The notes beneath the pieces were generated by a model, which was not told where the DNA came from, searched no databases, and worked only from the letters and a program-made list of their open reading frames with translations. The position numbers and the translations under genes were made by a program. 64,000 nt of DNA from Pseudomonadota bacterium (GTDB taxonomy: Bacteria; Pseudomonadota; Gammaproteobacteria; Ga0077536). The stretch lies in the NCBI GenBank assembly GCA_016719885.1, contig JADJYF010000005.1:366589-430588 (forward strand), written 5' to 3'. Of this stretch, positions 1-9,499 are shown piece after piece; the first letter of the stretch is position 1; each line of letters opens with the position of its first letter.

Positions 1-279
1 GTCGACGTGGCGCTGGTGCGCGCGCGCGAAACCTACAAGCTCGAGCGCAGCGTCGAGCGGCTGTCGGCGGACTTCAACCTCAAGAAGATAGTCAGCGTGG
101 CGGTGGGCATGGCCATGGAACGCCATGGCATCGAGGAAACCGAAGCGTTCGAAATGGTGCTGTTCGCGGCGCGCGCGCGCCAGTTGAAGCTGGTCGAGTT
201 CTGCAGGCAGTTCGTCGACAACCACACGGCCGCCGGGCTGTTGCGCGGTCTCGGCACCGTCATCCCCTCGCAGGGTTGA
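1..279 (+). CDS. ANTAR-domain protein, C-terminal part (5' end outside window)
   Basis: The reading frame is open from base 1, so the gene starts upstream of the window. The remaining 92 codons form a basic coiled lead-in (about residues 5-25 of the visible part) followed by the three-helix ANTAR pattern around AMERHGIEETEAFEMV. In this family, ANTAR domains sit at the C-terminus of response regulators or PAS proteins and bind paired hairpins in nascent RNA to stop premature termination. The usual receiver or sensor domain would be upstream and cannot be seen. There is a methionine-poor start region with only a GTG at position 7, which I take as internal rather than a true start. The target RNA is unknown. 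The family call is fairly secure; the role is inference. Confidence 0.6.
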   Translation, partial: VDVALVRARETYKLERSVERLSADFNLKKIVSVAVGMAMERHGIEETEAFEMVLFAARARQLKLVEFCRQFVDNHTAAGLLRGLGTVIPSQG

Positions 280-339
280 GTCGAGCCTGAGCGCCGCCGC
301 ATCGTCGCGCGCGATGCGGGCGGCCGCCAGGTGCGCCCG

Positions 340-1578
340 TCAGCCGCCGGCTTGCTGGTGCGCCGCTTCCTTGGCCGCCATGCGCGCTTTCAACTGCGCG
401 GGACTCTCGCGCACGATGTCCTCGTTCTGGTGGCTGTACAGATCGTAGGGCGTGGTGTCGAGTTCCGGCAGCACGATGCCGCGATTCAGCACCGCCCGCT
501 TCCAAATGGCATGCGCTTCCTCGTCGGCATGGAATTCCGGCATCACTTCCTCGGCAAACAGTTTCAAGCTGTCGCAGATGTCTTCGTGGCTGGTCTTGCC
601 CGCCTGGTTGAGCAGGATGACCTGGTCGACGTGGGCAGCCTGGAACTGGCGCAGGCGCTTGCGTATGGTCTCCGGCGAGCCGATGAGCCCATTGCTCAGC
701 GCGGCCTTGGCCTTGTCGGTCTCGCGCCAGGCCTGGAACTCGTCCCACAGGTTGCCGGTGCCGGGCGCGCTGATGCCCTTACGGCCGTAATGGGAGAGCG
801 CGAAGATGAAGAAGGTCCAGCCCGAGGCCTTACGCAGCGCTTCCTCGTCGGTCTCGGCGCACATGAAGCCGTTGACGATGGCGATGTTGGGATTGGCGGG
901 GTAATCGGCGAGCCGATTGGGCTGGTTCAACAGCGTGTTGTAGTAGCGATTGACCCAGGCCTGCGCGGCATCGGGTGACACGAACGAGAAGCCCAGCGCG
1001 CCCATGCCCCAGGCGCCCGCTTCGGCGATGGTCTGGATGTTCGAGCACGCCACCCACAGCGGCGGGTGCGGCTTCTGCAGCGGTTTGGGAATGACGTTGC
1101 GCGGCCCGAAGTCGTGATACTGGCCGTGAAACTCCCAGTCGGTCCTGGTGAACATCGGGATGATGGCGCGTACCGCCTCTTCCCAGCGTTCGCGCTTGTC
1201 GCGCACCCGCACGTTGAACGGATGCAGCTCGGCCGGCCCCGCGCCCTCGCCGAGGCCCAATTCGACGCGGCCGTTGGAAACCAGGTCGAGCGTAGCCACG
1301 CGCTCGGCGACGCGATGCGGTTGATTGGTGGTGAGCTGAATGATGCCGTGCCCGAGCCGGATGCGCTTGGTGCGCTGGCTGGCGGCGGCCAGGAACACTT
1401 CCGGCGCCGAGGCGTGGGAGTATTCCTCGAGGAAGTGATGCTCGACCTGCCACGCGTAGTCGTAGCCGAGCTTGTCCGCCAGTTCGACCTGGGTCAGCGA
1501 GTTCTGCATCAGCTCGTATTCCGAGTGCTCGGTCCACGGCCGCGGCAGCTGATGTTCGTAGAACACACCGAATTTCAT
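340..1578 (-). CDS. LLM-class flavin-dependent monooxygenase
   Basis: This 412-aa protein has the bacterial luciferase-like (LLM) pattern: an N-terminal beta strand MKFGVFYEHQLP, the segment DYAWQVEHHF, and the strand-loop RLGHGIIQLTTNQPHRVAE that lines the flavin pocket. Length is on the long side for the family because of a C-terminal extension of about 60 residues. Such enzymes use reduced flavin (or F420 in some lineages) to oxygenate or reduce small organic molecules; the substrate cannot be read from sequence. The ATG start is preceded by GAGGGTGAG. The gene is followed on the same strand by nothing closer than the ANTAR gene, and upstream lies a 38-bp palindrome and the acyl-CoA dehydrogenase operon, suggesting a shared catabolic setting. 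Confidence 0.85.
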   Translation of the reverse strand: MKFGVFYEHQLPRPWTEHSEYELMQNSLTQVELADKLGYDYAWQVEHHFLEEYSHASAPEVFLAAASQRTKRIRLGHGIIQLTTNQPHRVAERVATLDLVSNGRVELGLGEGAGPAELHPFNVRVRDKRERWEEAVRAIIPMFTRTDWEFHGQYHDFGPRNVIPKPLQKPHPPLWVACSNIQTIAEAGAWGMGALGFSFVSPDAAQAWVNRYYNTLLNQPNRLADYPANPNIAIVNGFMCAETDEEALRKASGWTFFIFALSHYGRKGISAPGTGNLWDEFQAWRETDKAKAALSNGLIGSPETIRKRLRQFQAAHVDQVILLNQAGKTSHEDICDSLKLFAEEVMPEFHADEEAHAIWKRAVLNRGIVLPELDTTPYDLYSHQNEDIVRESPAQLKARMAAKEAAHQQAGG

Positions 1579-1681
1579 GGGCTCACCCTCGTTGCGATAC
1601 GCGAGGAGCGATCAGAGCATGGCGGGCCGGGGGCGGGCAATTCGCGGATTGGGGGTGGTGGCGCCACCTTCGCCCGGCGCT

Positions 1682-1719
1682 TCTCCTGTAGGTGCGAATT
1701 CATTCGCACCTACAGGAGA
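1682..1719. repeat. REP-like palindrome, family A (18-bp stem)
   Basis: An almost perfect 38-bp palindrome with arms reading CTCCTGTAGGTGCGAAT and its complement around a 2-base centre. The same core (TGTAGGTGCGAAT) recurs at 5267-5346, 29457-29475 and 31864-31894. The sequence resembles pseudomonad REP elements in layout (GTRGG head plus palindromic body). It lies between the 58-aa gene and the luciferase-like gene of the same strand, where it could act as a transcription barrier or mRNA stabiliser. Confidence 0.75.
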
Positions 1720-1728
1720 TCGTGATCT

Positions 1729-1905
1729 TCAGCGCCCGTCGCGAATGGCGCAGCTGAAGCCGACGGCACGCACGAAGCGCACCGCCGTCACCTCGCCGTC
1801 AGAGCGTTCCTCGACTTCGTCACGCGCGGCAGTGGCCGAGGCCGCCATCACCGTCTCGCGGCGCGGTTGGCCGTTCTCGACGATGGTGACCTCGTATTCG
1901 TTCAT
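1729..1905 (-). CDS. 58-aa protein of unknown function in the acyl-CoA dehydrogenase operon
   Basis: The ATG at 1905 lies 4 bases after the stop of the preceding dehydrogenase gene (stop at 1910-1912), which implies translational coupling. The predicted product begins MNEYEVTIVENGQPRRETV, is acidic in the middle and rich in alanine and valine, and has no signal peptide, cysteine pair or membrane segment. It reads like a small beta-strand/helix protein (two strands around an ASATAARDEVEE helix). I do not recognise the family. An in-frame upstream extension to 1986 would overlap the dehydrogenase gene and is rejected. The tight spacing makes it likely to be a real gene, possibly linked to the dehydrogenase complex. 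Confidence 0.6.
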   Translation of the reverse strand: MNEYEVTIVENGQPRRETVMAASATAARDEVEERSDGEVTAVRFVRAVGFSCAIRDGR

Positions 1906-1909
1906 GCGC

Positions 1910-3049
1910 TCAGAAGCCTTTGAGGGTGGCGTAGCGATCGCGATGAAAGCTGGCGTCGCCCAGCCACTGCTGCGCGACGCGCGCACGCTTCAAGAAAAAG
2001 CCGATCTCCTCGGCGTCGGTCATGCCGATGCCGCCGTGCATCTGCACCGCTTCGGCGCTCACCAGTTCCAGCGTGTCGCAGGCCTTGGCCTTGGCGAGAC
2101 TGCACAGCGCGGCGCTGTCGGCATGACGGCTGTCCAAGGCATCGAGCGCGCCGAGCACCGCCGAGCGCGTCAATTCCAGCTCGCAGAACATGTGCGCGGC
2201 GCGGTGCTTCAAGGCCTGGAAGGATCCGATCACGGCGCCGAACTGCTTGCGCAGCTTGAGATAGGCGAGCGTACGCTCGAAGGCTTCGCTGGCATTGCCG
2301 AGCATTTCGGCGGCGAGCACGGCGCGCGCGCCGTCCAGCACCGCGGCCAAGGGCGCATGGCCCTCGCCGATCTTGCCCAGCAAGGCATCGGCGCCGAGCG
2401 CGACCTTGTCGAAGCGCACCGCGGCCGCGTTGCGGCTGTCGACCATGCGCATGCGGGTGACGCTGACGCCGGGCGCCTTGGCATCGACCAGCAGCAGTGT
2501 CAGCCCGTCGCGCGCATCGCGCTCGCCGCTGCTGCGCGCGACCACGATGAAACGATCGGCGACATGGCCGTCGACCACGAAGGTCTTGGCGCCGTTCAGC
2601 ACCAGGCCGTCGGCGCTTTGTTCGACGCGGGTCGCGATGCGCGTCGGCGCGTGGCGCGGGGACTCGTCATGGGCGAGCGCGATCAGCAGTTCGCCGCTGG
2701 CCAGCGTCGGCAACAGGGCCTGCTTGTGCTCGTCCGTGCCGGCTTTCAGCAGCAGTGGCGCGGCCAGCACCGCGCTGGAAAATAATGGTGAGGCGGCCAG
2801 ACAGCGGCCCGCTTCCTCCAGCACCTGGCCCATGCCCTTGTAGCCGAAGTCGGCGCCGCCGAACTGTTCGGGGATGAGGATGCCGGCCCAGCCGAGGCCG
2901 GCCATTTCTCCCCACAGGGCGCGATCGAAACCGTCCGGCACGTCCTTGTCGCGCAGTTCGCGCAGCGCCTTGACCGGCATGCGTTCCTTGAAGAACTCGT
3001 GCGCGCCGTTCTTCAGCATGGTTTGTTCTTCGTTCAGTGTCAGGTTCAT
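1910..3049 (-). CDS. acyl-CoA dehydrogenase family protein, probable non-catalytic subunit
   Basis: A 379-aa acyl-CoA dehydrogenase fold: N-terminal helical domain (MNLTLNEEQTMLKNGAHEFF), central beta domain (GAKTFVVDGHVADRF), and a C-terminal helical domain ending with the family motif MHGGIGMTDAEEIGFFLKRA. It lacks the EGT motif of straight-chain enzymes, and the stretch equivalent to the HERG catalytic-glutamate segment of its partner reads DGARAVLAAE. This matches the partner subunits of heterotetrameric dehydrogenases known from steroid side-chain degradation, where one subunit carries the active site. It begins 12 bases after the stop of the upstream dehydrogenase gene. The start at 3049 gives normal length; the frame is open further upstream but only over the neighbouring gene. 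Confidence 0.85.
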   Translation of the reverse strand: MNLTLNEEQTMLKNGAHEFFKERMPVKALRELRDKDVPDGFDRALWGEMAGLGWAGILIPEQFGGADFGYKGMGQVLEEAGRCLAASPLFSSAVLAAPLLLKAGTDEHKQALLPTLASGELLIALAHDESPRHAPTRIATRVEQSADGLVLNGAKTFVVDGHVADRFIVVARSSGERDARDGLTLLLVDAKAPGVSVTRMRMVDSRNAAAVRFDKVALGADALLGKIGEGHAPLAAVLDGARAVLAAEMLGNASEAFERTLAYLKLRKQFGAVIGSFQALKHRAAHMFCELELTRSAVLGALDALDSRHADSAALCSLAKAKACDTLELVSAEAVQMHGGIGMTDAEEIGFFLKRARVAQQWLGDASFHRDRYATLKGF

Positions 3050-3060
3050 CGTCGCTATCC

Positions 3061-4245
<1,185 letters not shown>

Positions 4246-4462
4246 GGCAAGGGCCTCTCGGCTGTGGTTCTCATGGGATGCGGGGCCACGCCGGGACCGG
4301 CGCGCCAGCGGCATCGTCGATAGTGCCGTGCCGCGTGCCGCCATGCAATTCGCGATGCCCCTATCGGGCAGTTTCCACGGGCCGCGATTCGGTCGATCAT
4401 CACCGGCCCGGCCCCGCGCAACGCGCGGCGCGTCACAACAATACGACAGCGAGGTCCCCGAC

Positions 4463-5260
4463 ATGCCCCATATCACGCGCAACGGCGTCAAGGTCTTTTA
4501 CGAAAGCTTCGGCCAAGGCGCCCGCACCCTGGTGTTCCTGCACCCCTGGACCACCAACCATTACATCTGGGCCTACCAGGTCAACGATTTCGCCAAGGAC
4601 CACCGCGTGTTGGTGGTCGACCACCGCGGTCATGGCCAGTCCGACAAGCCCACCAGCGGCTACGCCATCGGTGAAATGGCCGCCGACGTGGTCGCCATCC
4701 TCGACGACGCCAAGGTCGACAAGGCGGTACTGGTCGGCAATTCCATCGGCGGCATGATCGCCATGCAGACCGCGCTCGACGCGCCGGCGCGCGTCGCGGG
4801 TCTCCTGATCCTGTCGAGCGGCACCAATATCGGCGCCGACACGCCGCCGGAAGTCGGCGAGGCGATGCAGAAGGATTGGCGCGCGGTGTTCAGCGCCCTG
4901 CTGGCCTCGGCCATCTCGGCCAAGTCCAAGACCGAGCGTCCCGAGATCCAGGCTTTCATGGAAGGCTGCTTCCGCAACGAGACCAATTTCACCGAGGGCG
5001 TGTTCTGGGCCAGCGCCGCCGATCCGAACGGCGTGTTCAACTGGAACATCTCGGACCGGCTGAAGAACATCAAGGCCCCGACCCAGGTCATCGCCGGCGA
5101 GGAAGACGGCGCGACCTCCGTTGCCCACAACCAGTTCCTGGCCGACAACATCCCCGGCGCGAAGATCAAGGTCTACAAGGATGTCGGGCACTTCTGCCAG
5201 TTGGAGAAGCCGCCGGCCTTCAATGCCGACCTGCGCGAGTTCCTGGCGCGGGTGGGGTAA
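4463..5260 (+). CDS. alpha/beta hydrolase
   Basis: A 265-aa alpha/beta-hydrolase. The core shows the oxyanion region HPWTTNHYIW, the strand-turn VVDHRGHGQSDKP, the nucleophile elbow GNSIGG with Ser94, an acid at Asp215 (GEEDGA) and His243 in VGHFCQLEKP. Length and motifs fit the lactonase/esterase/C-C hydrolase group that cleaves esters or ring-fission products; substrate cannot be named. The ATG at 4463 is preceded by GAGG, and an in-frame extension to 4328 is unlikely because it runs into the divergent promoter region. It is transcribed away from the dehydrogenase operon and ends just before a REP-like pair, facing a second, unrelated hydrolase. Confidence 0.88.
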   Translation: MPHITRNGVKVFYESFGQGARTLVFLHPWTTNHYIWAYQVNDFAKDHRVLVVDHRGHGQSDKPTSGYAIGEMAADVVAILDDAKVDKAVLVGNSIGGMIAMQTALDAPARVAGLLILSSGTNIGADTPPEVGEAMQKDWRAVFSALLASAISAKSKTERPEIQAFMEGCFRNETNFTEGVFWASAADPNGVFNWNISDRLKNIKAPTQVIAGEEDGATSVAHNQFLADNIPGAKIKVYKDVGHFCQLEKPPAFNADLREFLARVG

Positions 5261-5266
5261 GGCTCT

Positions 5267-5346
5267 CTTGTAGGTGCGAATTTATTCGCACATTGAAGGG
5301 CGCGGTGCAGCGTCCCGATGTGCGATTGAAATCGCACCTACAGGAC
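5267..5346. repeat. inverted pair of REP-like elements, family A
   Basis: Two copies of the family A core in opposite orientation: TTGTAGGTGCGAAT near 5268 and its reverse partner TCGCACCTACAGG ending at 5344, each with its own small internal palindrome, separated by about 20 bases. The pair lies between the stop codons of two convergent hydrolase genes (5260 and 5352), the usual place for such elements, and could form a cruciform or act as a two-way terminator. Confidence 0.75.
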
Positions 5347-5351
5347 CGTTA

Positions 5352-6236
5352 TCAATCGCCGTCGATGAAGTCCGAAGCCAGCTTGGTGAAGATCTCGAAC
5401 TGATCGTGGTGCACCCAGTGTCCGGCGCCGTCGATGCTCACCACCGTCGCGTTCGGCAAATGCCTGGCGCGGCCATCGACACTCGGGTTCGACGCGCCGC
5501 TTTCCGAGCCATACACCAGCAAGGTCGGGCAGCTGATGCGCGACCATAGCTGCTCGACTTCCGCCACGGCCATGTCATAGGCCGGCCACGAACGCACGTA
5601 GTTGTCGAACTTCCACGAGAAGCTGCCGTCCTCGTTCTGGTTGACGCCGTGCTCGGTGAGATGGCGCGCGCGCTCTGGTGACAGGTGCTTGTTCTCGTCC
5701 TGCATGCGCTTGAAGGCTTCTTCGACCGACGGGTAGCGGCGCGGCAGGCGCCCGGCGAGCTTGCGCTGCTCGTCTATCCAGATGCGCATGCGCTCGTCCA
5801 GCGGCTGCTTGGCGCGTTCCTGCACGGTGCGCGGTGACGCGCCGAGGCCTTCGATGGCGACCAGCCGCTTGACGGTTTCCGGGTAGATGCCGGTATAGCG
5901 AATCGCGATGTTGCCGCCCAACGAGTGGGCGATGATGGTGACCGGCGCCAACTGTTGCTGATGGATCAGCTGCGCGAGGTCGTAGACGTAGTTGTCCATG
6001 CGATAGCTGCCTTCGCTCGACCACTGGCTGTCGCCATGGCCGCGCAGATCGGGCGCGATGATATGCCAGCGATCGCGCAGGCGTTCCGCCAGCCAGTCCC
6101 AGTTACGACAGTGATCGCGTCCGCCGTGCACCATCAGCAGCGGCGGCGCGCTGGGGTTGCCCCAGTCCACGTAGTGCAGGCGCAGGCGCTGCGAGAAGAA
6201 GGTGTGGGAAGTCGGGCCGGAACTCATGACGCTCAT
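5352..6236 (-). CDS. alpha/beta hydrolase
   Basis: A 294-aa alpha/beta hydrolase. It has the HGGRDHCRNWDWLAERL lid/oxyanion region, APDLRGHGDSQW, the nucleophile elbow AHSLGG with Ser105, and the catalytic histidine in GAGHWVHHDQ at His273. The sequence is typical of the epoxide-hydrolase/esterase-like branch of the fold. It is convergent with the hydrolase ending at 5260 but not closely similar to it, so the two are not a recent duplication. The ATG at 6236 and the one three codons later are both possible starts; I use the first. The gene is followed by a REP-like pair and preceded by an isolated REP-like hairpin and an SDR gene on the same strand. Confidence 0.86.
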   Translation of the reverse strand: MSVMSSGPTSHTFFSQRLRLHYVDWGNPSAPPLLMVHGGRDHCRNWDWLAERLRDRWHIIAPDLRGHGDSQWSSEGSYRMDNYVYDLAQLIHQQQLAPVTIIAHSLGGNIAIRYTGIYPETVKRLVAIEGLGASPRTVQERAKQPLDERMRIWIDEQRKLAGRLPRRYPSVEEAFKRMQDENKHLSPERARHLTEHGVNQNEDGSFSWKFDNYVRSWPAYDMAVAEVEQLWSRISCPTLLVYGSESGASNPSVDGRARHLPNATVVSIDGAGHWVHHDQFEIFTKLASDFIDGD

Positions 6237-6256
6237 AGCTTATTCGCCAAACGGAA

Positions 6257-6290
6257 AACCTTGTGGGTCGCACTTTGCTGCGACATGGGA
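6257..6290. repeat. isolated REP-like hairpin (third variant)
   Basis: The stretch CCTTGTGGGTCGCA-CTTTGC-TGCGACATGGG has the same GTGGGTC head as the family B elements but a different palindromic body (GTCGCA/TGCGAC). It lies in the 79-base gap between the SDR stop (6316) and the start of the hydrolase (6236) and is a single element rather than a pair. Confidence 0.5.
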
Positions 6291-6315
6291 ACGGGCGCGC
6301 GGCACGACCACGAAC

Positions 6316-7074
6316 TCAGCGCGCGACGTAACCGCCATCCACCGCCATCGCGTGGCCGTGGATGAACGACGCCGCCGGCGAGCACAGCCACAGCACCGCC
6401 GCCGCCACTTCCTCGGGCTTGCCGAGGCGGCCGGTGGCGTGCTTGGCAATCATGATGCCGCGGATGGTTTCGTCGTCCTGGGCCGAGGCCGCCATCGGCG
6501 TCTCGATTACGCCCGGGCATACCGCGTTGACGCGGATGTTGCGCTTGGCGTATTCGAGCGCCGCCGAGCGCGTGAGGCCGATCACCGCGTGCTTGGTGGC
6601 GGAATAGGCGGCCGCGAACTTCCAGCCGACCAGGCCCGCCACCGACGCGGTGTTGACGATGGCGCCGCCGCCACGCGGCAGCATTTCCTGGATCTCGCGA
6701 CGCATGCACAGGAACACGCCGCTCAGGTTGACGCCCACCACGCGCTGGAATTCTTCATCGCTGGTGTCGGCCAGCATGGCATTGTCGCCAGCCACGCCGG
6801 CGTTGTTGAACGCGCAGTCGATGCGCCCGAAATCCTTGATGACGCGGTCGAAGCTCGCGTTGACCTCGTCGGCGAGCGCGACATTGGTCGGGTAGTAGCG
6901 TGCTTCACCGCCGTTGGCGGCGATCGCCGCGAGCACGTCCTGGCCACGTTCGGCGCCGAGATCCATGATGGCGATGCGCGCGCCTTCCGCCGCCATCGCC
7001 AGCGCCGTGGCGCGGCCGATGCCGCTCGCGCCGCCGGTGATAACCGCTACCTTGTCTTTGAGTATGCCTGCCAC
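6316..7074 (-). CDS. SDR-family NAD(P)-dependent oxidoreductase
   Basis: A 252-aa classical short-chain dehydrogenase. The cofactor motif TGGASGIG is at residues 13-20, NNAG at 90-93, catalytic Ser144, and YSATK with Tyr157 and Lys161. Asp38 after the second beta strand (IAIMDLG) favours NAD over NADP. It ends with the family's DGGYVAR tail. It would oxidise or reduce an alcohol/ketone; the catabolic neighbourhood suggests a 3-hydroxyacyl-CoA or cyclic alcohol, but this is inference. The ATG start at 7074 gives standard length. Confidence 0.9.
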   Translation of the reverse strand: MAGILKDKVAVITGGASGIGRATALAMAAEGARIAIMDLGAERGQDVLAAIAANGGEARYYPTNVALADEVNASFDRVIKDFGRIDCAFNNAGVAGDNAMLADTSDEEFQRVVGVNLSGVFLCMRREIQEMLPRGGGAIVNTASVAGLVGWKFAAAYSATKHAVIGLTRSAALEYAKRNIRVNAVCPGVIETPMAASAQDDETIRGIMIAKHATGRLGKPEEVAAAVLWLCSPAASFIHGHAMAVDGGYVAR

Positions 7075-7187
7075 TGTCGCGCTCCCCGCTGGCTTGAATT
7101 CGAATCGAGCGCGAGACCATATCGGGATGACCGGCGCGCCGCAACGTCACGACGGGTAAGGACGCCAGCAATCGCACGCGCAAACGA

Positions 7188-7212
7188 CAACGCCGGCGAT
7201 ATGCCGGCGTTG
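7188..7212 (-). terminator. hairpin downstream of the 7267-7644 gene
   Basis: CAACGCCGGC and GCCGGCGTTG form a perfect 10-bp stem with a 5-base loop. A second small hairpin (GCCGCAC...GTGCGGC, 7231-7251) lies nearer the stop codon. On the minus strand the larger hairpin is followed by TCGTTTG, a weak U-stretch. The position 55 bases past the stop of the exported-protein gene supports a terminator role. Confidence 0.5.
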
Positions 7213-7266
7213 CTTGAAACAACAGATTGGGCCGCACCTCTTGAGTGCGGCACGTGGGCCCCCACC

Positions 7267-7644
7267 CTAGTTTTCGATGCCGCCTATCGGCTCGGTGACG
7301 ACATCGAAGATGCCGACCGTGCCTTTCACGGCGCCGCCCAGCAACTGGATGCCGCCCTTGATGCCGCCGCGCACCGCGCCGCTGATGACGCCGAGGGGAC
7401 CGTAGCTCTGGTATTCATCGCGCACCTGGTGGGCGATGGTGACCGGCGTGGTGATGGTGTCGGTGGCGGCACGCTTGAGCAGCGCCACGTCGCGCTCCGG
7501 GCCGACGATGTAGCGCTCGCCCGGCAAGACGTGGGTGGAGTCGTGCGGTTTGCCGAGATCGGTCAGCGGCGCGGCCGACACCATCGACGCTGTGAAACTC
7601 GCCGCACTCACGGCCGAGATGAGGGTCAGGGTGCGAAGGTTCAT
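7267..7644 (-). CDS. small exported protein, resembles exosortase-associated TIGR04073-type proteins
   Basis: A 125-aa protein with an N-terminal signal peptide (hydrophobic stretch to about residue 24, cleavage near SAAP). The mature part has a conserved-looking C-terminal half rich in glycine and valine (GAVRGGIKGGIQLLGGAVKG, then a GIFDVVTEPI ending). From memory this pattern is like the TIGR04073 family of proteins found in genomes with exosortase/PEP-CTERM systems, and a PEP-CTERM protein is present at 44981-45586; the match needs a profile search. A strong AAGGAG sits upstream of the ATG at 7644. It is probably periplasmic or outer-membrane associated. No enzymatic motif is visible. Confidence 0.6.
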   Translation of the reverse strand: MNLRTLTLISAVSAASFTASMVSAAPLTDLGKPHDSTHVLPGERYIVGPERDVALLKRAATDTITTPVTIAHQVRDEYQSYGPLGVISGAVRGGIKGGIQLLGGAVKGTVGIFDVVTEPIGGIEN

Positions 7645-7805
7645 ACCGGGCTCCTTCTTGTTTGATGCCTTCGATTATGCGCCGCACGGCCTCGCCCTGC
7701 CAGTATTTTTATCAGCAAGAATCAACGCTTGGGAGACGCTGCTCGCGCGATTGGTAAGATAACGGCAGCGGCGGGTGCGGCTTGAGGACGAGCCAGGTCC
7801 GGCGC

Positions 7806-8147
7806 TCAGATCACCTCCAGCTCCTCGGTGATCAGCGACACCGTACGCTCCATATCCACGAACTTGAGTTCGTCGGCGCGTACCACCTCAAGATATCGTG
7901 GTTCGGTGAAAGCGGCGTTGACCGCCGCGACGTCGTCGAACCACAGTTCGGCGACCCCGTCGTAGCCGCTCGCGGCCAGGAACGGCGTGTCCTTGTCAGC
8001 CAGGTGACACTGCACGTAGCGGCGCACGTGACGCGTGAATTCCGGCACGCTCTTGATCACCGCCGCGTGCTGGTTGCGCCAGTAGCGATCAAATTCCTGG
8101 TGGCTCATGCCGGCCTTGCGCACTGCGCACACGATCATCTTCACCAT
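7806..8147 (-). CDS. EthD-domain protein
   Basis: A 113-aa protein of the EthD / dimeric alpha-beta barrel family: MVKMIVCAVRKAGMSHQEFD, then YWRNQHAAVIKSVPEF and the central VRRYVQCHL strand, ending with a second barrel strand around AELWFDDVAAVNAAF. Proteins of this fold act in ether or polyketide degradation or as small oxygenase-like enzymes without cofactor. The start at 8147 has GAGGA upstream and gives the normal family size; a longer frame to 8252 overlaps the divergent promoter region. It is a single gene divergent from the efflux operon at 8303. Confidence 0.85.
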   Translation of the reverse strand: MVKMIVCAVRKAGMSHQEFDRYWRNQHAAVIKSVPEFTRHVRRYVQCHLADKDTPFLAASGYDGVAELWFDDVAAVNAAFTEPRYLEVVRADELKFVDMERTVSLITEELEVI

Positions 8148-8302
8148 TTGTCCATCCTCGTTTTCTATGCTGGCGTGGCCTGGCCTCATCCGGCACGACG
8201 CGCGCAGGCCATTCATGGATACTGCATGCTTCGAGGCCCTCCGCAGGAACACACGCCGTGCACCCGCGGTCTGCCCTCAATCGGGAGAATAAACGAGTCC
8301 GC

Positions 8303-9499
8303 ATGAAATTCACTCGGAACCGCGCGGCCCTGGTCATGGGCCTCGTCGCGCTGCTGGCGGTGGGTGCCACCTTGCTGCTGAAGTCTCCATTCGAGGGCGC
8401 CGACGCGGCGCCGTCCACGGCTGTCGCCGCCACCCCCGCGCGACGCCTGGCGGTGAGCGTCGCGCCCAGCCGTCGTGGCGATGTCGACATCATCGTCACC
8501 GCGCTCGGCACCGTCACCGCGCGCGACACGGTGACGGTGCACAGCCGCGTGGACGGACAACTGTTGCGCGTGCATTTTCGCGAAGGGCAGGAGGTCAAGG
8601 CCGGTGATCTGCTGGCGGAGATCGACCCGCGCCCCTTCCAGATCGCGCTGGCCCAGGCCGAGGGGCAGCTGGCGCGCGACAGCGCGCTGCTCGACAACGC
8701 GCGCCTCGATGTCGCGCGCTACCGCGAACTGCTGAAACAGGATTCGATCGCCAGCCAGCAGGTCGATGCGCAGGTCGCGCTGGTGCATCAATACGAGGGC
8801 GTGGTGCAGGCCGACCGCGCGGCCGTCGACAACGCGCGTCTCGAGCTCGACTACTCGCGCATCAGCGCGCCGCTGGCCGGGCGCATCGGACTGCGCCTGG
8901 TCGATGCCGGCAACATGGTGCGCGCCAGCGACAGCACGGGACTGGCCGTCATCACCGCCACCCGTCCCATCAGCGTGGTGTTCGCCGTGCCTTCCGATGA
9001 ACTGCCGGCCATTCGTGCGCGCTTGCGCGCCGGCGCCGTGTTGAACGTCGAGGCGCTCGATCGCGATGGCGCGCGACAATTGGCCAGCGGCCGTCTCGCC
9101 AGTCTCGACAACCAGATCGACACCACCACCGCCAGCCTCAAGCTCAAGGCGGAATTCGCCAATGACGACGACGCCTTGTTCCCCAACCAGTTCGTCAACG
9201 TCGCGCTGCATGTCGAGACGCGCCAGGGCGTGGTACTGCTGCCGAGCGCCGCCGTGCAGCGCGGCCAGGGCGGCGCTTTCGTCTACGTGGTCGACGAGGA
9301 AGGACTGGCGCGCCGCCGCCCGATAGTGACCGGCGCCGCGATGGGCGACGAGGTGGTGGCCGAGAGCGGCCTCGAGGCAGGCGAAGCGCTGGTGGTGGAA
9401 GGTGTCGACAAGCTGCGTGACGGCATCGCCGTCGCCGCCACGCCCATGCAGGTGGCACGCGCCACCCGTAACGAGGAAGCCGCAGCCAAAGCGCCGTGA
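8303..9499 (+). CDS. mdtA: RND efflux periplasmic adaptor (MdtA/MuxA-like)
   Basis: A 398-aa membrane-fusion protein. A single N-terminal membrane anchor (residues about 9-27) is followed by a beta-barrel/lipoyl/alpha-hairpin arrangement: VTVHSRVDGQLLRVHF and EGQEVKAGDLLAEIDPRP form the lipoyl half, the long helical hairpin follows, and SAPLAGRIGLRLVDAG is the second lipoyl half. It bridges the inner-membrane RND trimers to the outer-membrane channel. It is first in a four-gene operon in which every junction overlaps by four bases (stop and start share GTGA or ATGA). The order adaptor, RND, RND, outer membrane factor is that of mdtABC in enterics plus opmB in Pseudomonas muxABC-opmB. Confidence 0.9.
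   Translation: MKFTRNRAALVMGLVALLAVGATLLLKSPFEGADAAPSTAVAATPARRLAVSVAPSRRGDVDIIVTALGTVTARDTVTVHSRVDGQLLRVHFREGQEVKAGDLLAEIDPRPFQIALAQAEGQLARDSALLDNARLDVARYRELLKQDSIASQQVDAQVALVHQYEGVVQADRAAVDNARLELDYSRISAPLAGRIGLRLVDAGNMVRASDSTGLAVITATRPISVVFAVPSDELPAIRARLRAGAVLNVEALDRDGARQLASGRLASLDNQIDTTTASLKLKAEFANDDDALFPNQFVNVALHVETRQGVVLLPSAAVQRGQGGAFVYVVDEEGLARRRPIVTGAAMGDEVVAESGLEAGEALVVEGVDKLRDGIAVAATPMQVARATRNEEAAAKAP

Noticed and set aside
1682..1719. Family A palindrome as a rho-independent terminator
   Set aside because: No T-run on either side; recurrence of the same core at distant sites fits a repeat family better, although it may still stop transcription.
4246..4491. N-terminal extension of the acyl-CoA dehydrogenase to 4491
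   Set aside because: The added 82 residues lack family similarity and would cover the divergent promoter and the start of the hydrolase gene.
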